A stretch of 64,000 nt of DNA from positions 237,361-301,360 of the forward strand of contig NZ_LJYG01000112.1 in the NCBI RefSeq assembly GCF_001440035.1. Direction: 5' to 3'. The notes under the pieces were generated by a model. The model searched no databases and was not told the DNA's origin. It saw nothing but the letters and a program-made list of their open reading frames with translations. A program made the translations under genes and the position numbers. Shown here piece by piece: positions 16,571-23,807 of the stretch (positions are counted from its first letter, which is position 1; every line of letters starts with the position of its first letter). The DNA is from Bradyrhizobium manausense (lineage in GTDB: Bacteria > Pseudomonadota > Alphaproteobacteria > Rhizobiales > Xanthobacteraceae).

Positions 16571-17104
16571 TCAGCCGCGCGGATTGACGATGGTGTAGCC
16601 CCGCAGCGAACGCGCGTGCATGCGTGTGGCGTGACCGCCCGAGTTGGCGTCGTACGCCATCCACATGTCGCCGCCGAGAGACTGCTCGAGAACGAAGACA
16701 TGCCCCCGTCGCGCCGCGACCATGCCCGGCGCCGGCGCCGCGCGCGGAAAGCGCAGCCAGTTGGATGCAAGATTCAATTCCGGCACGACATGACCGAACA
16801 CGCGCAGCGCCGCGCCGCAGCCACAGAACGACGATGGGCAACCGGCGGGCCGGCCTCCGATGATGCGCTCGCCGGAGACGCTGATCGTGCTGGCCGTGGC
16901 GCCGGCATCGGTCACCGTCATTTGCGTTGAGCGATAGGCCTGCAACGGCCTGGGAGCCCGCTCGCGTCGCGTGGGCGAATAGGAGAAGTCACAGGGCATG
17001 GTGACGTTGCATTCAGAGGCTTGGACAGCGCGATAAGGCCGCGCGTCGGCAACGGCAGAACTGGCGACAACAAAAATGCACGCAGAAAGAACTGGCTTGA
17101 TCAT
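16571..17104 (-). CDS. Secreted protein of unknown function, possible CHAP-like fold
   Basis: A 177-residue protein starting MIKPVLSACIFVVASSAVADA, a clear signal peptide. The mature part contains the conserved-looking block GGRPAGCPSSFCGCGAALRVFG, then ASNWLRFPRAAPAPGM, RRGHVFVLE and AYDANSGGHATR. I do not recognise a named family. A Cys in an N-terminal block, a His in a GHVFVLE strand and an Asn in NSGG have the order of the Cys-His-Asn residues of CHAP/NlpC-like papain-fold hydrolases; this is inference only. It lies convergent to the FAD dehydrogenase, 24 bases apart. The start at 17104 is preferred to 17143 because it begins the signal. Confidence 0.72.
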   Translation of the reverse strand: MIKPVLSACIFVVASSAVADARPYRAVQASECNVTMPCDFSYSPTRRERAPRPLQAYRSTQMTVTDAGATASTISVSGERIIGGRPAGCPSSFCGCGAALRVFGHVVPELNLASNWLRFPRAAPAPGMVAARRGHVFVLEQSLGGDMWMAYDANSGGHATRMHARSLRGYTIVNPRG

Positions 17105-17242
17105 TTGCAGGACTCTGAGTTGGAGGGTCCTGCCCCGCTGCAAAAGATCAATATTGGTTTGGCTGAAATGAGCCTGAACAGCGGCGGAAAGGCGCTGCGG
17201 AATTAACTTGGGTTAACTTGCTCGCTGCTGGACGGCCGAACC

Positions 17243-18802
17243 CTACGGCCTGATCGAGAAATTCTCCGGCGGCCCCGCTTTGCGCAGCGGCTCGGCGAGA
17301 CGTGCGAACTCGCAGAGCAGCGAGCGTGTCTTGCGGGGATCGATGATCTCCTCGACCCAGAATTTCTCGGCCGAGCGGAACGGCGAGCGAAGTCTGTTGA
17401 GTCGCTCCTCGATCTCCTTCAGCTTGGCTGCCTTATCCTCGGCGGCATCGATGTCGGCGCGGTAGGCAGCTTCGATGCCGCCTTCGAGCGGCAGCGAGCC
17501 CCAATAGGCGGACGGCCAGGCGTAGCGGATCGAGAAGCGGTCGGCGGGCTGGTGCACCACGCCGGCGACCCCGAAGGCGTTGCGCAGGATCACGGTGCAC
17601 CAGGGCACGGTGGTCTGGTTGACCGCGGCCATGGCGCGGACGCCATGGCGGATGGTCGCCGCCTTCTCGGCATCGAGACCGATCATGAAGCCCGGGCAGT
17701 CCATGAGATAGACGATCGGCAGATGGAAGGTTTCGGCGAAGTCGACCCAGCGAACCACCTTCTGGCAGGCATCGGCCGTCCAGGAGCCGCCATAGTGAAA
17801 ACTGTCGCTGGCGAGCAGCATCACCGCCCTGCCCTCGAGCCGTGCGAGGCCGACGATGATAGGCTTGCCGAAATTACTGGCGACCTCGAAGAACGAGCCC
17901 TTGTCGACGACCTGCTCGATGATCGGCCTGACCTTGTAGACCTGCTTGCGGTTGCGCGGCACCGCCTTCATGAGCGCTTCTTCCATGCGCTCCGGATTGT
18001 CGATGCAAGGCAGGGTCGGCGGCAGCTCGTAGACCGACGACGGCAGATAGGACAGGAAGCGCCGGGCGCAGGCAAAGGCCTCCTCCTCGGTATCGACGGC
18101 ATGATCGACCGCACCGGCCTTGGTCTGAATATCAGCGCCGCCGAGCTCTTCCTTTGAAAGGTTCTGACCGAGCGCCTTCACCACCGGCGGCCCTGCCACG
18201 AACATCGCGGACTTCCGGGTCATGATCGAATAGTGGCTGGCGGCAAGGCGCGCGGCACCTAAGCCCGCGACCGAGCCGAGACCGAGCGCGACCACGGGCA
18301 CGCGCGATAAATTCTCCGTCGTGAAGCGATACCAGCGCGTGCCGCCGATGCCGCCGGGCAGGTTCGCCGCGCCCTTGGTCTCGATGGTCTTGACCGAGCC
18401 GCCGCCGCCGGAGCCCTCGATGATGCGGATGATGGGCAGACGGAAGTCGTGCGCCATCTCCTCCGCCATCAAGGGCTTTGCCGAGATCGACGCATCCGCC
18501 GAGCCGCCGCGCACGGTGAAGTCGTCGCCGACCACCACGACGGTCCGGCCGTCGACACGCGCGCGGCCGAACACGCAGTTCGCCGGCGTCACGGTCTTCA
18601 GCTCGCCTTTGGGATCGTACTCACCGATGCCGGAGACGGCACCGATCTCGTGGAAGCTACCCTTGTCGATCAGTCTGTCGATGCGTTCCCGAACTGTCAG
18701 CCGGCCCTGGTCATGCTGTCGCTTGACCTTGTCAACGCCGCCCATCTCCCGCGCGAAAGCTTCGCGCCGGGCGAGCTCGTCGAGTTCCGGCTTCCAGTTC
18801 AT
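17243..18802 (-). CDS. Acyl-CoA carboxylase, carboxyltransferase subunit
   Basis: A 519-residue protein with two crotonase-like carboxyltransferase domains. The N half carries VVGDDFTVRGGSADASI and EGSGGGGSVKTIE, and the C half MDCPGFMIGLDAEKAATIRHG and RNAFGVAGVVHQPAD. This resembles propionyl-, methylcrotonyl- or geranyl-CoA carboxylase beta subunits. It transfers CO2 from carboxybiotin to an acyl-CoA. The ATG lies inside the end of the IclR gene (71-base overlap), preceded by GGAGGGAG. A small biotin carrier gene is on the other side of the regulator, but no biotin carboxylase gene is in the window. The acyl-CoA substrate is unknown. Confidence 0.9.
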   Translation of the reverse strand: MNWKPELDELARREAFAREMGGVDKVKRQHDQGRLTVRERIDRLIDKGSFHEIGAVSGIGEYDPKGELKTVTPANCVFGRARVDGRTVVVVGDDFTVRGGSADASISAKPLMAEEMAHDFRLPIIRIIEGSGGGGSVKTIETKGAANLPGGIGGTRWYRFTTENLSRVPVVALGLGSVAGLGAARLAASHYSIMTRKSAMFVAGPPVVKALGQNLSKEELGGADIQTKAGAVDHAVDTEEEAFACARRFLSYLPSSVYELPPTLPCIDNPERMEEALMKAVPRNRKQVYKVRPIIEQVVDKGSFFEVASNFGKPIIVGLARLEGRAVMLLASDSFHYGGSWTADACQKVVRWVDFAETFHLPIVYLMDCPGFMIGLDAEKAATIRHGVRAMAAVNQTTVPWCTVILRNAFGVAGVVHQPADRFSIRYAWPSAYWGSLPLEGGIEAAYRADIDAAEDKAAKLKEIEERLNRLRSPFRSAEKFWVEEIIDPRKTRSLLCEFARLAEPLRKAGPPENFSIRP

Positions 18803-19706
18803 TCACTCCCTCCGAACTCATCGGCTTGTTATTGTTATGCACTGATATTGCGACCGGCTTGCGCGAGATGCGGTTGTTGAAGGCATCGCCTTCGGCGCCT
18901 TCCATCAGGCTGCCGAGCGAGCGGCCGAGCGCCAGCATCAGCGGCGCGACCTCGGCATCCAGGCGCTGCTCGTCATACATCGCCGACAGAAGCCCGATCG
19001 TGACGACCACGAAGGTCTGGTACTGCGGCGACCAGATCGGTACCGCCAGGCCGTTGATGTGCGGGCTCCACAGCCCGCAGGCCGTGACATAGCCGCGCTC
19101 GCGCAGCGACTGCCTGTTGGCCTCGATGCGGGGCCGCAGGATCTTTGCAGCCTCCGGCGCTTCGCGCTCCATGTCGTTGATGAAGGCATCGCCGACCTGC
19201 GGCGCCAGGGCCGCGGTGTAGGCCGCGCCCGCCGCGGTCGAGGCCATCGAGATGCGGCTGCCGGTGCCCTCGTGCAGGCCGAGCGCAGAAGGCGAGCGTG
19301 CAAACTGGAGATAGACCAGATGGAAGCGATCGGGCACGACGAAGCCGACGGTGCCGGGCAGCTGCTCGGCGACTTCCTGAAGCCGCTGGCGGATCATGCT
19401 GCGCAGCTGCGCGCCCTTCATCATCGAGGCGCTCATCGCCACGGCGCTCGGACCGATTCGGTATTTCTGATCGCGCGGCAGATAGACGAGCTGCCCCATG
19501 CGCGTCAGCGTGTGCGTGAGCCGCGACACCGTCGAGCGCGGCAGGCCGCAGCGATTCGAAATTTCGAGATTGCCGAGCCGCGCCTCGTGGCCCTCGAAGC
19601 ATCGCAACACGTCGAACGCGCGCGACACCACCTGGATGACATCCCCCTCACCGGCATCGCCAGCGAGCGCACCTTGCCTGCTTAACCGCTCCGAACGTCG
19701 TCCCAT
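18732..19706 (-). CDS. IclR-family transcriptional regulator
   Basis: The 324-residue protein has an N-terminal winged helix (SRAFDVLRCFEGHEARLGNLEISNRCGLPRSTVSRLTHTL, about 28-67) and a C-terminal IclR effector domain with STAAGAAYTAAL and the SLRERGYVTACGLW segment. It controls neighbouring catabolic genes in most known cases. Its 3' end overlaps the carboxyltransferase start by 71 bases, so the two are co-transcribed and the last residues of the regulator form a non-conserved tail. Divergent from the biotin carrier gene, with a GGAATT-N-AATTCC palindrome between them. Confidence 0.9.
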   Translation of the reverse strand: MGRRSERLSRQGALAGDAGEGDVIQVVSRAFDVLRCFEGHEARLGNLEISNRCGLPRSTVSRLTHTLTRMGQLVYLPRDQKYRIGPSAVAMSASMMKGAQLRSMIRQRLQEVAEQLPGTVGFVVPDRFHLVYLQFARSPSALGLHEGTGSRISMASTAAGAAYTAALAPQVGDAFINDMEREAPEAAKILRPRIEANRQSLRERGYVTACGLWSPHINGLAVPIWSPQYQTFVVVTIGLLSAMYDEQRLDAEVAPLMLALGRSLGSLMEGAEGDAFNNRISRKPVAISVHNNNKPMSSEGVNELEAGTRRARPARSFRAGDGRR

Positions 19707-19721
19707 GATCCCTACCGTTTG

Positions 19722-19745
19722 TTCCGCTCTGCGGAATTAAATTCC
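19722..19745. promoter_or_regulatory. Overlapping palindromes, candidate IclR operator
   Basis: TTCCGC-TCT-GCGGAA (19722-19736) overlaps GGAATT-A-AATTCC (19733-19745). The second dyad follows the same layout as the E. coli IclR box (TGGAAAT-N-ATTTCCA). The site lies in the divergent gap, 16 bases from the IclR start and 57 from the biotin carrier start. Confidence 0.6.
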
Positions 19746-19801
19746 ACTTTGTGAACGACGCTACCTCAGGCATTTTGCCACGACAACAAAAAGGCGATGG
19801 C

Positions 19802-20062
19802 ATGCCAGAAATTAAGATCGTCATGGAGGTCGCCGGCCGCATCTGCGCAACTCCCGTGCAAGTTGGAGGAACTGTCGCCGATGGCGAGGACGTTGTGGTC
19901 GTCGAAGCCATGAAGATGGAGATACCGGTGCAATCGCCTGCATCGGGCACGCTGACATCATTGCTCGTGAAGATCGATGATCTCGTTGCCGAGGGACAGG
20001 CGATCGCGATCGTCGTGAGCTGCGCGCGCGCCATCGGCGGCTTGTCGGCCACGACAATCTGA
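19802..20062 (+). CDS. Biotin carboxyl carrier protein (small acyl-CoA carboxylase subunit)
   Basis: An 86-residue single biotinyl/lipoyl domain. EAMKMEIPV (about residues 38-46) is the canonical biotinylation loop with the modified lysine between two methionines, and the beta-strands repeat around it in the usual hammerhead pattern. It would carry carboxyl groups from a biotin carboxylase to the carboxyltransferase encoded just across the IclR gene. Such stand-alone carriers exist in multi-subunit acyl-CoA carboxylases. The start at 19802 (MPEIKIVM) is preferred over 19751, which would run through the operator region. The carboxylase subunit is not nearby. Confidence 0.9.
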   Translation: MPEIKIVMEVAGRICATPVQVGGTVADGEDVVVVEAMKMEIPVQSPASGTLTSLLVKIDDLVAEGQAIAIVVSCARAIGGLSATTI

Positions 20063-20134
20063 AACAGATGATATCGGAAGGGCGCGTGGAGTCTTGCGTT
20101 CGGGCGTCACCACGAGACCGGACGGGTTGCGCAT

Positions 20135-22009
20135 ATGCTTAATGCGTTGCACAAGGGAGCGATGATAGCGCAACCGTTGCACGCCTCCGCCTGGACCCGC
20201 TCGAAGCCGCCGCTGCTGCGGTTTCTCGACACATGCCTCAATGAATTCTCCGCGGAGACTGCAGGCCATGTCGCAGATTATATTCCCGAACTGAGCAAAG
20301 CCGATCCTGCCTATTTTGGCATCAGCCTCGCCACGCTTGACGGTCATGTCTACGAGGTGGGCGACTCCCGGGTGCCCTTCACCATCCAGTCGATGTCCAA
20401 GCCGTTCGTGTTCGCTTTGGCGCTGGATCTTTTGGGCGCGGGCAAGGTCGAGGGGGCGATCGGCGTCGAACCCTCGGGCGATCCCTTCAACTCGATCCGG
20501 CTCAACGCGGAAAACCATCCGTTCAATCCGATGGTGAATGCCGGCGCGATCGCCTGCACGGGGCTGATCTACGACAGTAAGGGATCTGAGGCCTTTGAGC
20601 AGATCCGGCTTGCGCTCAGCCGCTTTGCCGGGCGCGAACTCGCCGTCGACGAGGCGGTTTACTCCTCGGAGAGCCAGACCGGCGACCGCAATCGCGCCAT
20701 CGGCTATCTGCTCAAGACCAATGCGGTGATCTCGGACAATGTCGCTGAAGTCCTCGACGTCTATTTCCGCCAATGCGCCGTGCTGGTCACCGCGCGCGAC
20801 ATCGCAGTGATGGCGGCGACGCTCGCCAATCGCGGCGTCAATCCGGTGACGGGCGAACAGGTGCTGACGCCGTATGCGATTTCGCGCACGCTGTCGGTGA
20901 TGACGTCGTCGGGCATGTATGATTATGCCGGCGAGTGGATCTACCGGATCGGCATCCCCGCCAAGAGCGGCGTCGGCGGCGGCATTCTGGCCGCGCTCCC
21001 GGCCCGTCTCGGGCTCGGCAGCTATTCGCCAAAGCTCGACAAGCACGGCAACAGCGTGCGCGGCATCAAGGTCTGCGAGGCGCTGTCCTCGCATTACGAC
21101 CTGCACATGCTCAACCGCAGCGATGACGCCCGCAACGCCGTGATCGCCGACTACGATATCGGCAAGAGCCCGTCACGCCGCGTCCGCCGCCAGCAGGAGC
21201 GCGACATCCTTGCCGCGCACGAGCAGGCCGTGCGCGTGATCGAGCTGGTCGGCGTGCTGTCGCTGTCGGCCGTCGACTATGTCTCGCGGCGGCTCGCCGG
21301 GCGACCGCGACCGCAAATCGTCGTGTTCGACCTGCACCGCGTCACCTCGACGACGCGCGCCGGCGCGCGGCTGATCGCCGAGGCTTTCGAGGAGCTGGCC
21401 GCGCTCGATGTCACCGTGGTGATTTCAGGCGTTCGTCGCGCCTCCAGGGAATGGGACACATTGCGGGAGTGGACCGCGGAGCTGAAGAACGTCCGCGACT
21501 TCTATTTGCTCGACACGGCGATCGAATGGGCGGAAGACCAGATCGTCTATCGCTACGGCGGCTCGATCGATTTTCACGAGACCACCGAGCTGTCCGAACA
21601 GCCGCTGCTCGACGGCCTCAGCGCGGAAGAGCTGACCGATCTCGCCTCGATCTGCACCATCAGGACCTATCAGTCCGGCGCAAAGATCGTCACGACGGGC
21701 GATCCGGCCGATGCGCTGTTCTTCCTGCGCAGCGGCGCGGTGCATGTCACCCTGCCCGACGGCGTGCGCCTGGCGACGCTGACCGCCGGCATGGCCTTCG
21801 GCGAGATGGCCCTGATCGAGACCGCCCGCACCGCCGACGTGTTCGCGGATATGGCAGCGACTGCGTTCGAAGTGCCGCTGAAGGACTTTGAGCGCTTTCG
21901 CAGGCAGCATCCGCGTGCCTCGGAGCGCATCATGCGCAACCTGGCGCAGCTGCTCGCCGATCGCCTGATCGTCGCCAACACCAAGGTGGATATTCTGACT
22001 TCGACGTGA
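20135..22009 (+). CDS. glsA: Glutaminase A fused to STAS and cyclic-nucleotide-binding domains
   Basis: A 624-residue three-domain protein, twice the size of ordinary GlsA (about 310). Residues about 20-330 form a serine-dependent glutaminase with S86-M-S-K89 (the SxxK nucleophile), SSESQTGDRNRAIGY and IPAKSGVGGGI; it hydrolyses glutamine to glutamate and ammonia. Residues about 355-465 look like a STAS domain (VIELVGVLSLSA, VVFDLHRVTST). Residues about 490-615 form a cNMP-binding domain with FLRSGAVHV and the phosphate cassette FGEMALIETARTADV, where alanine replaces the usual proline. A second start at codon 10 is possible. Activity may be gated by a nucleotide or by partner binding; this is inference. 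Confidence 0.92.
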   Translation: MLNALHKGAMIAQPLHASAWTRSKPPLLRFLDTCLNEFSAETAGHVADYIPELSKADPAYFGISLATLDGHVYEVGDSRVPFTIQSMSKPFVFALALDLLGAGKVEGAIGVEPSGDPFNSIRLNAENHPFNPMVNAGAIACTGLIYDSKGSEAFEQIRLALSRFAGRELAVDEAVYSSESQTGDRNRAIGYLLKTNAVISDNVAEVLDVYFRQCAVLVTARDIAVMAATLANRGVNPVTGEQVLTPYAISRTLSVMTSSGMYDYAGEWIYRIGIPAKSGVGGGILAALPARLGLGSYSPKLDKHGNSVRGIKVCEALSSHYDLHMLNRSDDARNAVIADYDIGKSPSRRVRRQQERDILAAHEQAVRVIELVGVLSLSAVDYVSRRLAGRPRPQIVVFDLHRVTSTTRAGARLIAEAFEELAALDVTVVISGVRRASREWDTLREWTAELKNVRDFYLLDTAIEWAEDQIVYRYGGSIDFHETTELSEQPLLDGLSAEELTDLASICTIRTYQSGAKIVTTGDPADALFFLRSGAVHVTLPDGVRLATLTAGMAFGEMALIETARTADVFADMAATAFEVPLKDFERFRRQHPRASERIMRNLAQLLADRLIVANTKVDILTST

Positions 22010-22020
22010 GCACAGTCTTC

Positions 22021-22043
22021 ACCTCTCCCCGTCGGGGAGAGGT
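22021..22043. terminator. Hairpin between convergent genes
   Basis: ACCTCTCCCC (22021-22030) and GGGGAGAGGT (22034-22043) form a perfect 10-base-pair stem with loop GTC. It sits between the convergent glutaminase and MazG-like genes and could stop transcription from either side, though there is no T run. It may also be a dispersed palindrome. Confidence 0.55.
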
Positions 22044-22048
22044 CGGGT

Positions 22049-22366
22049 TCAGCGGCTCGCTGCCTCGCTGATGCGTCGCTTGATCTTGGCGGCGCTGGCC
22101 TTGAGCAATTCGGACGGCTGCTGGCCGGTCGCGGCGCACAGGCAGGCCCAGTAGTAGATAACGTCGCCGAGCTCTTCGACGAGACCCGCCTTGTCGAGCC
22201 AGTCGTCACGCAGGAGTTTCTTGATGTGCTCGGCGACTTCGCCCGCTTCGCCGGCAAGGCCCAACCCGAGATAGGACAGCCGCTCGTTCGAGGGATGCTC
22301 GTCGACTTTCGCAATGGTTGCAGCCCAGGCCGCATATTCATCGATCGTCATGACCATCCCCCGCAT
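22049..22366 (-). CDS. MazG-like nucleotide pyrophosphohydrolase
   Basis: A 105-residue all-alpha protein with the metal-binding pattern of the MazG/dUTPase-2 superfamily: GEAGEVAEHIKK near residues 39-50 and VEELGDVIYYW near 63-73, giving E-x2-E and E-x2-D metal ligands. It would hydrolyse a nucleoside triphosphate to monophosphate and pyrophosphate, for example in pool cleaning. In-frame ATGs at 22366, 22357 and 22351 are all possible starts; the last one, MTIDEYAAWA, is preceded by a GGGG stretch. It is separated by only 11 bases from the CMD-like gene upstream, so they are probably co-transcribed. Confidence 0.82.
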   Translation of the reverse strand: MRGMVMTIDEYAAWAATIAKVDEHPSNERLSYLGLGLAGEAGEVAEHIKKLLRDDWLDKAGLVEELGDVIYYWACLCAATGQQPSELLKASAAKIKRRISEAASR

Positions 22367-22377
22367 CTCGCCTCTGA

Positions 22378-22905
22378 TCAGCCCACCACTTCGGTGACGG
22401 GCTGGAGATCGATCTCAAACGTCTCCAAAAACTTTGACGTCATGATGTAGAATCCGACCGAGAGCTGCAACTCGACCAGTGCGGCCGGCGTCAGCTTCGC
22501 GGCGATTGCCCTGAAGGTCGCATCGGTCGGCTTCTTCAGCTTGACGATGTCGTCGGTGAAGGCGAGCGCGGCGCGCTGCGTCTCATCGAAACAGTCGGCG
22601 GCCTGCCAGTTCTCCAGCGCCTCGTTCTGCGCGTCGGTGACGCCGACATTCTTGCCGATGCGCTTGTGCGCGATGATCTCGTACGGCGCCTCGCACAGAA
22701 TGCCGGTGCGCGTGATCGCAAGCTCGCGCAGAACAGGATCGAGTTCGCCCTTGTGCCTGATGGCGCCGCCGAGCCGGCAATACTGCTCAAAATAGCTCGG
22801 CGAATGCGCCATCATGCGGAAAATATTGGCGTTGCGGTTTTTGTCGAGGATTTCGCGGGTGCGGTCGGACGCCTTGGACGGATCGCTGTAGTCGATACGG
22901 GCCAT
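22378..22905 (-). CDS. Carboxymuconolactone decarboxylase (AhpD-like) family protein
   Basis: A 175-residue helical protein with the CMD core ELDPVLRELAITRTGILCEAPYEIIAHKRIGKNVGVTD near residues 52-90. In AhpD the core has a redox CxxC before the histidine; here only one cysteine (ILCEAPYE) remains, so a disulfide peroxidase role is doubtful. It is more like the CMD-family decarboxylase or isomerase proteins found beside catabolic genes. It is followed by a second helical part with FDETQRAALAFTDDIV. Function unknown. Confidence 0.8.
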   Translation of the reverse strand: MARIDYSDPSKASDRTREILDKNRNANIFRMMAHSPSYFEQYCRLGGAIRHKGELDPVLRELAITRTGILCEAPYEIIAHKRIGKNVGVTDAQNEALENWQAADCFDETQRAALAFTDDIVKLKKPTDATFRAIAAKLTPAALVELQLSVGFYIMTSKFLETFEIDLQPVTEVVG

Positions 22906-23177
22906 GATTTACCTTGGGTTTTTCCTGACGCCTTTGAGGCTTATTGTCGTTACCGGAATAAGTTCCCAAAAACTCTATTCGCAGCCCGACGCAGGAGCAA
23001 CATTATCGAGTCAAATTGCCGCCGCATTGCTGATCGACCTTGGCACAGTCGATATTCGCTGCGTGGGGACTTAATCGCGGTGAATACTCGAGTGGGGTGT
23101 TCCGAGTAAAAGCAATTGGCCGTCTGCGCGCTTAGCACGCAATGATGAGTCATGCCCAAGTCTAGGGAGAAAACGGC
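22906..23177. other. Upstream region of the 33-residue protein, no gene seen
   Basis: This 272-base gap is less GC-rich than its surroundings and contains stop codons in all reading frames I followed. It must hold the divergent promoters for the CMD-like gene and the small membrane protein. I could not identify a convincing promoter or operator. Confidence 0.45.
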
Positions 23178-23279
23178 ATGAAGGAAGCCTCCAAGGGGGC
23201 AGCCTCGGAAGCGCTCGCGCATATGCTGGCGGTGATGGCGATGCTCGTCGTCGCCAGCATCTTGTTCTACGCGCGCTGA
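23178..23279 (+). CDS. Predicted 33-residue single-pass membrane protein
   Basis: A short frame beginning ATG AAG GAA GCC and ending TGA, with AGGGAG eight bases before the start, a good ribosome site. The protein is a small polar head (MKEASKGAASEALAH) followed by a methionine-rich hydrophobic helix (MLAVMAMLVVASILFY) and a final Ala-Arg. That is the usual layout of bacterial small membrane proteins. No family is recognised. It stands alone between a divergent CMD-like gene and a palindromic repeat. Confidence 0.55.
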   Translation: MKEASKGAASEALAHMLAVMAMLVVASILFYAR

Positions 23280-23298
23280 GTTCGAGTTCTACAGTTTT

Positions 23299-23402
23299 CG
23301 TCATTCCGGAGTGGCCGTCGGGACCGCGCAAAGCGCGGCCCCGGCAGGCCAGGCCCAGAATTCCCGTTCCAGGCTCGGTCCCACGACCGCCCCCGAATGA
23401 CG
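23299..23402. repeat. Diverged GTCATTCCGG-family palindromic repeat
   Basis: The element starts CGTCATTCCGGAGTGGCC and ends CCCCCGAATGACG, with GC-rich self-complementary blocks inside (CGCGCAAAGCGCG). It is a looser member of the family also seen at 24954 and 38278, and occupies most of the gap before the DUF35 gene end. Confidence 0.65.
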
Positions 23403-23447
23403 AAATTCCCTCGTGCGCTCCATCCGGGCTACAGCATCCCAATCCCA

Positions 23448-23807
23448 CTATTTCTCTTTGGCGAAGTACGGCACGAGCTGACCGGCAAACGGCCTGAAGC
23501 TCGCCGTGACCGCATCGCCGATGGCCAATCCGTTATCGCCATGGGCCATCATCCGAAATCCTTCGGCGCAATCGACGAGGAGGATGTTGTAGGGTACGTG
23601 CGCGCGCGTCTCGGGCGTGGCGGCGCGGCAGACCAGAGAGGTTGCGTAGACCCTGCCCTTGCCGCTGGCGCGCGCCTCGCGCAGACCTGCGGCTCCACAC
23701 GCGGCGCAGAAAGCGCGGTGGAAATACTGGACACGACCGCACGCGGCGCAGGCCTGGTAGGTAATGGCCTCTTCGCCCCTGGTCCAATCAGCTAAGCGCT
23801 CGCTCAT
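23448..23807 (-). CDS. DUF35 zinc-ribbon/OB-fold acyl-CoA-associated protein
   Basis: A 119-residue protein with a rubredoxin-like zinc ribbon, CAACGRVQYFHRAFCAACG at about residues 20-38 (four cysteines), followed by an OB-fold (GKGRVYATSLVCRA, NILLVDCAEGFRMMA). DUF35 proteins pair with thiolase-like proteins and are required for their activity, including hydratase and retro-aldolase complexes of steroid side-chain degradation. The start codon overlaps the stop of the thiolase-like gene by four bases (ATGA), the strongest sign that the two proteins form one complex. Confidence 0.88.
   Translation of the reverse strand: MSERLADWTRGEEAITYQACAACGRVQYFHRAFCAACGAAGLREARASGKGRVYATSLVCRAATPETRAHVPYNILLVDCAEGFRMMAHGDNGLAIGDAVTASFRPFAGQLVPYFAKEK

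Noticed and set aside
23041-23060. Possible sigma-54 promoter (TGGCAC...) before the 33-residue gene
   Set aside because: The spacing to a GC dinucleotide is wrong; ten bases after the GG the sequence is AT, so the -12 element is missing.
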